Part shown: one piece after another, positions 1-5,284 of the stretch
How positions within the stretch are numbered: position 1 is the stretch's first letter
Layout of the letters: the number at the start of each line of letters is the position of its first letter
DNA from: Bacteroidota bacterium
GTDB taxonomy: Bacteria; Bacteroidota; Bacteroidia; Bacteroidales; B39-G9
DNA length: 5,284 nt
Assembly: GCA_003648455.1 (NCBI GenBank)
Contig: QMPG01000249.1
Span: forward strand, 1-5,284
Reading direction: 5' to 3'
Notes under the pieces: generated by a model
Seen by the model: the letters and a program-made list of their open reading frames with translations, nothing else
Told to the model about the DNA's origin: nothing
The model's database searches: none
Position numbers and translations under genes: made by a program

Positions 1-1
1 C

Positions 2-799
2 GAAAAACCTACTATTAAAAATTCGATTTTGTTTGGTTTACTTTTTGGCTTATTGTCTTTGGTAAGACCATCAAATATAATTGTAATACTGTTTTTTATA
101 TTATGGAAGACGATGTCGTTTAAAGACATTGGAAAAAGAATAATGTTTTTCATAAAGTCATATCGTTTAATTCTGATAATGATTTTATCGTTTATCATTG
201 TTTGGATACCTCAGTTTGTTTATTGGAAAATGGTGTCGGGAAGTTTTTTATATTATTCATACAGTAATAACGAACATTTCTTTTTTAATAATCCTCAAAT
301 CATAAATGGCTTGTTTAGTTACCGTAAAGGCTGGCTACTTTATACCCCAATTATGACCTTCGCTCTGCTTGGGATCATTGTTTTGTATAAAAGGAATAAA
401 AATTTCTTTTTACCCATATTAACTTTTCAGTTGTTAAATATGTATATCATTTTGTCGTGGTGGGCATGGTGGTATGGCGGTTGCTATGGCTTACGAGCTT
501 TTATCGATTCGTACGGTATTTTAGCAATACCCTTTGCTGCTTTTATTGATTTATTAATCAGACAAAAGAAATTATTCAAAATTCCCGGTTTAGTATTTGT
601 TTTTGCTTTAGTGTTATTTAGTGTTTTTCAAACATCGCAATATTATTATGGTGAAATACACTGGGATTCGATGAGTAAAAAAGCATATTGGTCTACTTTT
701 GGGAAATTATCAAGACCTGATAATTTTAAACAACTTCTCGAACACCCCGATTATGCAAAAGCAAAAGAAGGTATTCAGGCGGTAAAGAAAGACGAATAA
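2..799 (+). CDS. C-terminal part of a polytopic membrane protein, probable GT-C/family 39-like glycosyltransferase (5' partial)
   Basis: The frame is open from the window edge to TAA at 797-799, giving 265 residues. An internal TTG at 29 is not a convincing start because coding continues upstream of it without a stop, so the gene is cut by the window. About six or seven hydrophobic segments are visible, near residues 9-20, 26-37, 55-75, 110-129, 135-153, 168-187 and 194-211 of this fragment. Recognisable landmarks are RPSN (22-25), the segment FSYRKGWLLYTPIM (105-118) and the aromatic motif SWWAWWYGGCYGLRAFID (152-169), followed by a charged, soluble C-terminal tail (about 214-265). I associate this pattern with Bacteroidota membrane proteins annotated as family 39/PMT-like glycosyltransferases, which use polyprenyl-phosphate sugars at the inner membrane. 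The N-terminal loop, where the catalytic Asp/Glu of GT-C enzymes normally lies, is outside the window, so activity cannot be judged. Membrane location is secure; the transferase role is inference. Confidence 0.72.
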   Translation, partial: EKPTIKNSILFGLLFGLLSLVRPSNIIVILFFILWKTMSFKDIGKRIMFFIKSYRLILIMILSFIIVWIPQFVYWKMVSGSFLYYSYSNNEHFFFNNPQIINGLFSYRKGWLLYTPIMTFALLGIIVLYKRNKNFFLPILTFQLLNMYIILSWWAWWYGGCYGLRAFIDSYGILAIPFAAFIDLLIRQKKLFKIPGLVFVFALVLFSVFQTSQYYYGEIHWDSMSKKAYWSTFGKLSRPDNFKQLLEHPDYAKAKEGIQAVKKDE

Positions 800-952
800 A
801 TCCCTATAACATTTTTTACATTCTCTCTATTATCATAAAAAAATCAAGCTTATCGACATTCTATATTTTTTATTAAATAAAGATAATTTTATTTCACAAA
901 TTGTCGTTTTTATAAAATATTATTTGTAAAAATCTAATAATCGCATAAATTT

Positions 953-966
953 TATTAAATTTAATA
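953..966. repeat. 14-bp perfect palindrome upstream of the fusion gene
   Basis: TATTAAATTTAATA reads identically on both strands. Its right edge lies 24 bases before the ATG at 991. It could be an operator half-site pair or part of an A/T-rich promoter, but it contains only A and T, so chance occurrence in this composition is quite possible. No second copy was noticed near the other gene end. Confidence 0.3.
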
Positions 967-979
967 CGAAAATAATAAA

Positions 980-985
980 AAGGAG
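980..985 (+). promoter_or_regulatory. Shine-Dalgarno sequence of the fusion gene
   Basis: AAGGAG ends five bases before the ATG at 991 and matches the canonical anti-Shine-Dalgarno complement over six bases. It fixes the start at 991 rather than at the in-frame ATG at 1003 (Met5). Strong Shine-Dalgarno sequences are relatively uncommon in Bacteroidota, so a clean one here is notable. Confidence 0.75.
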
Positions 986-990
986 ATATC

Positions 991-3900
991 ATGGAGCAAA
1001 GAATGACTGTTAAAGAGATGCTGAGGCAATTAAGAGATGAAAAAATTAATACCTGGTTTGACTTAGGTTTATTTATTGATAAGTTTAAAGAAGATAAACC
1101 AATCCCCACAGCAAAATTTAATGGCACATTCAATGATTTTAAAAATGAATTAAACAAATCGGCTCTTGCATTTATAACCTTTTATTATTCAATAGATGGT
1201 GTTACAATTGAGGTAGATAAATATTCGCGTATTTTTCGCCAGCTTTTTCCGCATACCACAATACACTATATTGCAGGAGAAATTCACCCTGAGGCAGATG
1301 AATTTATACAACCCGATGTTAAAAAATTCTCTATTGAAGAGATAAAAGGATTTGATGATTGGACGCTATACAAAGATTTTTTCTTTACAAAACTTGAACG
1401 TGGAAGTGAAGAGTATAATGCTTTAATTATAAAATTTTGGGAACAGGTTTTAACTATTGTCGAAAAATTAGGTAATTATATTGAAAAAAATAATATCAAA
1501 TTACTCTATTTAATAAATATTTGTTCAAATCCGGGAAATGTATCATTAAGCCTTGCAACAGTTTTAGTTTCTGAATATCTTGGCATTCCGGTATTGAATA
1601 ACAGTCATGATTATTACTGGGAAGGTGGCAATAGAGAGATTGATATAAAAAATAAAAAAGCAAAAGAAGGACCACGCGATTTCTTTTTTAAGAATTCAGA
1701 TGTGGGAGAGTTCTTTTCGCAGATTGAAGTCCTGTTTCCTTGGGAATCTCGTTCATGGGTGTCAATCAATATAAATAAACGACAAACACAACATCTAATC
1801 CGTGAAAATGGACACAATCCGGCTAATGTTGCAGAAATTGGCACAGCCGTTGATACTCAGGAATATATTAATATCACGAAGCGTGAAAAAATTAACACAT
1901 TCGTTCAAATTACTAAGATTTTAAGCCGATATCAAGATAAATTAATTGCTTATTCTGTTAAGGATGTGATTAATTCATCGCTTGTCGACACTGAAAATCC
2001 TGAACCAATATTGCTCAAATTAGGAGGAAAGTCAAAAGTTGCAAATGGTTTTACTGAGGAGAATATTATGTTTTTGCAACCAACACGTATTATATCAAGA
2101 AAAAGAATTGAGACAAGTTTCAATCTTGTTAAAAAATTATTTAGCAATAAGATTTTTATAAATAAATTTAAAGAATCATCAAAGCTAAAATTAACAATAC
2201 TTGTTACCGGACCAATTCCTCTCGGACAGTATAGTTATTTTAATAAATTGTTGGTTCATTTTTATGAAATGGCAGATGAGATTCCTCAGGAATTTCACGA
2301 AAGAATACATCTGGCTTTTATGTTTAGCGAGCTAGACAAAGAACATTTTAAACTGAAATTTAAAGATCCGATAAATATTCCGGATTTATACAGCATTGCT
2401 TCGTTAATTTTATTACCAAGTAAAACCGAAGGAAGAGGTTTGCCAATTATTGAGGCTGCTGCAGCCGGAGTGCCAATCTTTTGCCGGCGTTATTATCCGG
2501 AGAATGTTTATTCGGAGGTTATTGGCGAACACTTGCCAGAAAAAGAAAGATTAAAAGTCATTGAGTTTAGCGGTAAAGAAATAACCAGCAAACATGTTGA
2601 TGATATTATATTAAGAGTTTTATTCCCCCATAAATTTATTGATGAGATTGAACAAAATAAAAATGTTGTTAAAACCCGATATAGCATAGAAGCGTTGTCG
2701 AAAAATTTTGAAAATATTTTCTATCAGTTGTATTTACAATTAAAACCAAACAACAAATCTATTCAAACAGTAAAAAAAGCTTTAACCGAATATGAAAATA
2801 TTGTAAAATTTACAAATGATGATTTAAAAAGCATCATTAATGATGAAAATAGGCAATATTTACCCGGATATGGACGATTAGCTTTTATGATTTATCTTAA
2901 ATCGCTTATTGACCCAAGTTATTTTAGAGTAGAACAACAAAAAATAAGAGGACGCATATTAGATTTTGCACAAAAGCTGTGTGTTTATAATCCTGATATA
3001 GAAAAAGCTTCTCAGAACTTAATTTTTAATTTTTATAATGCTGTTGACAATATATTTAATTATAAAAAAGGTGAAGTTCCAATAAGGCATGACCATTCGT
3101 TTTCATACAGACATAGAAATAAAAATTATTATCCTTATCAGGATTATACTTTTCAGGAGTTAACAGGGCTTATAAATATGATGTATATTCAAATTATTAA
3201 GCCAAGTCACAGTAAACAAATTATTCAAAGTTCTCATTTCTTTATCGATTGGAATTTGGCTTTATCGCAACTAACTTCAAGTTATTATCTTGCAATTGAC
3301 GATAGATATAAGTTAATTGAGAAATTAAAAGCTAATTTGCCTATTGCTTATTTCCCGGGGAAGTATATTAAATACGAATTGGAATTTTTTGCATTACAGC
3401 CGGTGAGGGCTCGTTTAAATTTGTCGATAAATGACGAATTAACCGAAAAACACATTACAGATTTCAATAAACCAATTGCTCCTATTTATGTTTTTGCTCA
3501 AAAAAACCGACTGGGAAAATGGATGACTGTTAGCGACATTACAGATTTTCTTGTTAATGGCCATGACAGGGAATTAAAACTTTTATATGATAAAAAAATA
3601 ATAAGAATTGTAGGCAGTGAACAATATAGTGTGGGTATTCATTTTCCGCAAATTGGTGAGAAAGCACTTAAAATATTACATAAAATTAAAAATCAAAATG
3701 GATTTATAATATCTGTGCGACGTAATTCGGCATTAATGACAGATATTGTTGATATCGACAGATTTCATATTGGACGAATTACAAATGAATTAACTGCTAA
3801 TTTTATGGGAATACCAATAGACAGTGGTTATATTCAATTTGTTCCTGCCGGATTGAGAACAACTTTAGCATACCCTACACCTATTCAAACGGCAAAAGAT

Positions 3901-5172
3901 TTTAGCGAAACATTAAAAAGCGATATGTTTAAGAATCTTTGTAAAGAATACGGTGAAGAGAAAATTTTTGCAATATTAAAACAAGATGCTGAGAAAAATG
4001 GTTCGCCAATAAATTTAGTGCTTCAAAAATTACAAAAAAAGGATAATCATAAAGAAGATGTTGAATATTCATTTGTAAGTGGTTTGCATAAAGATGGAAT
4101 GCCATGGAATGGAGTTATTGCTAAAGTGAATTTAAATGATAACAAATGGGGTTTTGTTATAAAAACCAGCATTGATAAAACAAAAAAAGTAACCAGTTTT
4201 GTAAAAGAATTTAACAAAGAGCAAAAAAAGAAAACAAGAATAGCTTGGAATGGCGGATATATTTTGAATGCCGAACTTGTAGGTAAATTAGGTTTGCCCG
4301 AATCATATATTGGATCTCCTCTTGGCTTGCTTATTTCTGATAATAAATTGGTTAGCCCTCCATTGTTTAATAAACCCGCATTGTTAATTTATGAAGACGG
4401 CTCTTTAGATATAAAAAGAGTTAATTCAAGTAAAGGAATTACCATATCCGATTCAAAAAAGTCATTTGAACTGAGCTCTGAAAACTATAATTTAGTTGAG
4501 CCCGGCAATAATATTGCATATTATGATTTGTTACATGTAAATGAAAATATAGAAGGTAATGGCCGTATTATTGTTAGATTAGCAGGGAATGTAATTAAAG
4601 AAGTTGTTAAAACAAAACAGAACGAAGATGTTAAAATTATTCCGGTTGGAATTACCCTTTCTTTTCCTGAAAGTAAATTCCCTAAATCATGGGATAAGGT
4701 AGGTAAGAAACTAATAATAAAAATAAAAGGGTTAAATAAAATTCAACATGCAGTTGAAGCCGGACCAATGCTCGTTAATAAAGGTAAAAATGTGCTTAAT
4801 ATGATGAGAGAGGGGTGGAAAACAGAAAACTCTATAAAGACGCAAGCCGCAAGATTAGATTTTACCGACATGAGAGGACCCAAAATTGCTGTTGGTATTG
4901 ATAAACAAGGTAATTTGTGTGTGCTAACAATAAATGGGCGAATTAGAGAATCTGTTGGTGCTACACATATCGACATGGCAGATATAATGCAGAAATTTGA
5001 TATAGTAAAAGCTATGGGATTTGACCCGGGCGGAAGCAGTACTCTCGTTGTAGATGATAAAACATTAAATATATCTCCGTATAATCATAATTATGAAAGC
5101 AATATTTATTCTCTGCCACCTGAGCCTAGAGCTGTTTCTAATGCTGTGCTAGGTTATATTAAAGATGAGTAA
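991..5172 (+). CDS. Fusion of a GT4-type glycosyltransferase and a NAGPA/DUF2233 phosphodiester glycosidase
   Basis: This gene encodes 1393 residues, starting at ATG 991 behind AAGGAG and ending with TAA at 5170-5172. Residues about 50-590 look like a GT-B fold GT4 transferase: SIDGVTIE (67-74) in the N-terminal Rossmann half, HDYYWE (206-211), QPTRIISRKR (363-372) where GT4 enzymes bind the donor phosphates, VTGPIPLG (405-412), and the E-x7-E motif Glu480/Glu488 in EGRGLPIIEAAAAGVPI. Residues about 600-1020 are unrecognised. Residues about 1025-1392 match the phosphodiester glycosidase family (NAGPA/DUF2233): NGGY (1087-1090), AGPMLV (1257-1262), NGR (1315-1317), FDPGGSST (1344-1351) and the closing EPRAVSNAV (1378-1386). 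The family, typified by the enzyme that uncovers mannose-6-phosphate, hydrolyses sugar-phosphodiesters. No signal peptide or membrane segment is visible, so the protein is probably cytoplasmic, although NAGPA domains are often exported. Both domain calls are firm; donor, acceptor and substrate are unknown. Confidence 0.85.
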   Translation: MEQRMTVKEMLRQLRDEKINTWFDLGLFIDKFKEDKPIPTAKFNGTFNDFKNELNKSALAFITFYYSIDGVTIEVDKYSRIFRQLFPHTTIHYIAGEIHPEADEFIQPDVKKFSIEEIKGFDDWTLYKDFFFTKLERGSEEYNALIIKFWEQVLTIVEKLGNYIEKNNIKLLYLINICSNPGNVSLSLATVLVSEYLGIPVLNNSHDYYWEGGNREIDIKNKKAKEGPRDFFFKNSDVGEFFSQIEVLFPWESRSWVSININKRQTQHLIRENGHNPANVAEIGTAVDTQEYINITKREKINTFVQITKILSRYQDKLIAYSVKDVINSSLVDTENPEPILLKLGGKSKVANGFTEENIMFLQPTRIISRKRIETSFNLVKKLFSNKIFINKFKESSKLKLTILVTGPIPLGQYSYFNKLLVHFYEMADEIPQEFHERIHLAFMFSELDKEHFKLKFKDPINIPDLYSIASLILLPSKTEGRGLPIIEAAAAGVPIFCRRYYPENVYSEVIGEHLPEKERLKVIEFSGKEITSKHVDDIILRVLFPHKFIDEIEQNKNVVKTRYSIEALSKNFENIFYQLYLQLKPNNKSIQTVKKALTEYENIVKFTNDDLKSIINDENRQYLPGYGRLAFMIYLKSLIDPSYFRVEQQKIRGRILDFAQKLCVYNPDIEKASQNLIFNFYNAVDNIFNYKKGEVPIRHDHSFSYRHRNKNYYPYQDYTFQELTGLINMMYIQIIKPSHSKQIIQSSHFFIDWNLALSQLTSSYYLAIDDRYKLIEKLKANLPIAYFPGKYIKYELEFFALQPVRARLNLSINDELTEKHITDFNKPIAPIYVFAQKNRLGKWMTVSDITDFLVNGHDRELKLLYDKKIIRIVGSEQYSVGIHFPQIGEKALKILHKIKNQNGFIISVRRNSALMTDIVDIDRFHIGRITNELTANFMGIPIDSGYIQFVPAGLRTTLAYPTPIQTAKDFSETLKSDMFKNLCKEYGEEKIFAILKQDAEKNGSPINLVLQKLQKKDNHKEDVEYSFVSGLHKDGMPWNGVIAKVNLNDNKWGFVIKTSIDKTKKVTSFVKEFNKEQKKKTRIAWNGGYILNAELVGKLGLPESYIGSPLGLLISDNKLVSPPLFNKPALLIYEDGSLDIKRVNSSKGITISDSKKSFELSSENYNLVEPGNNIAYYDLLHVNENIEGNGRIIVRLAGNVIKEVVKTKQNEDVKIIPVGITLSFPESKFPKSWDKVGKKLIIKIKGLNKIQHAVEAGPMLVNKGKNVLNMMREGWKTENSIKTQAARLDFTDMRGPKIAVGIDKQGNLCVLTINGRIRESVGATHIDMADIMQKFDIVKAMGFDPGGSSTLVVDDKTLNISPYNHNYESNIYSLPPEPRAVSNAVLGYIKDE

Positions 5173-5284
5173 ATATAGATAGATGTAACATTTTTATAAG
5201 TTGCCCGTTTAACTAACAACAAATATTTTTTTTTATATTCATAATGCAATTAATTGTAATTGTATTGTGGTTAAAAAAAATGAC
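5173..5284. other. A/T-rich downstream tail with T-tract
   Basis: This 112-base stretch holds no supported gene. A run of nine T (5226-5234) lies downstream of a short possible stem, GTTG (5200-5203) pairing with CAAC (5217-5220) across a 13-base loop; four pairs are too few to call a terminator with confidence. A 10-bp palindrome CAATTAATTG (5247-5256) overlaps a small tandem repeat (AATTGT twice, then ATTGT, 5252-5268). An ATG at 5280-5282 has no Shine-Dalgarno sequence, and only one more full codon's worth of sequence would be needed to test it; it cannot be called a gene start here. Confidence 0.4.

Larger units (their letters stand above)
800..990. other. A/T-rich intergenic region between the membrane protein and the fusion gene
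   Basis: These 191 bases hold no supported gene. Just after the upstream stop, an A/T-only inverted repeat (ATTTTTTA at 811-818 against TAAAAAAAT at 836-844, with a loop of about 17 bases) could form a weak hairpin, but with no G/C pairs it is not a convincing intrinsic terminator. No clean Bacteroidota promoter (TTTG, about 19-21 bases, TAnnTTTG) is present; the only nearby TTTG is at 923-926. A 14-bp palindrome lies at 953-966 and a Shine-Dalgarno sequence at 980-985. The gap is long enough for the downstream gene to have its own promoter, but the sequence does not prove this. Confidence 0.6.

Noticed and set aside
811..844. Intrinsic terminator after the membrane protein gene
   Set aside because: The inverted repeat has only A/T pairs, unequal arms and a long loop, so a stable hairpin is doubtful.
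901..926. Possible Bacteroidota-type promoter (TTG at 901-903 and TTTG at 923-926)
   Set aside because: The -7 element would be TAnnnTTTG rather than TAnnTTTG, and the gap to the upstream TTG is too short, so the match is not better than expected by chance in this composition.
894..1157. Minus-strand open frame of 87 codons overlapping the intergenic gap and the start of the fusion gene
   Set aside because: Most of it lies antisense to the well-supported coding start at 991, and its translation shows no recognisable motif; A/T-rich DNA gives such frames by chance.
1614..1844. Minus-strand open frame of 76 codons
   Set aside because: It lies wholly antisense inside the GT4 domain coding sequence and encodes no recognisable domain.
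1950..2147. Minus-strand open frame of 65 codons
   Set aside because: It lies wholly antisense inside the GT4 coding sequence with no independent support.
4743..4976. Minus-strand open frame of 77 codons
   Set aside because: It lies antisense to the conserved phosphodiester glycosidase motifs, whose reading on the plus strand explains the sequence.
5200..5234. Intrinsic terminator after the fusion gene
   Set aside because: The T-tract is good, but the only stem found is four base pairs with a 13-base loop, and it is separated from the T-tract by several bases.
5252..5268. Short tandem repeat AATTGT
   Set aside because: Two copies plus a partial third of a six-base A/T-rich unit is too little to suggest a functional array.

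Overview
The window is low-GC DNA that I read as a Bacteroidota (Bacteroidetes) chromosome fragment. The assignment rests on the A/T-rich codon use and on the first gene, which resembles multi-pass GT-C/PMT-like membrane proteins common in that phylum. No rRNA, tRNA, CRISPR array, insertion sequence or phage gene is visible.

Layout: (1) Positions 2-799, plus strand, hold the 3' part of a polytopic membrane protein, probably a GT-C type (family 39-like) glycosyltransferase; its 5' end lies outside the window. (2) Positions 800-990 are a very A/T-rich intergenic gap with a weak A/T hairpin, a 14-bp palindrome and, at its end, a clear Shine-Dalgarno sequence. (3) Positions 991-5172, plus strand, hold one very large gene (1393 codons). 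It fuses an N-terminal GT4-type (GT-B fold) glycosyltransferase, a long middle region I do not recognise, and a C-terminal phosphodiester glycosidase domain of the NAGPA/DUF2233 type. (4) Positions 5173-5284 are an A/T-rich tail with a T-tract, with no supported gene.

Both genes point to glycan or glycoconjugate metabolism. The large fusion is the most interesting object. It joins a domain expected to transfer a sugar from an activated donor to a domain family known to hydrolyse sugar-phosphodiester bonds, apparently in one protein without a signal peptide or membrane segment. The substrate is unknown, and the 191-bp gap gives no evidence that the two genes form an operon. All functional statements come from motif reading; no database search was possible.
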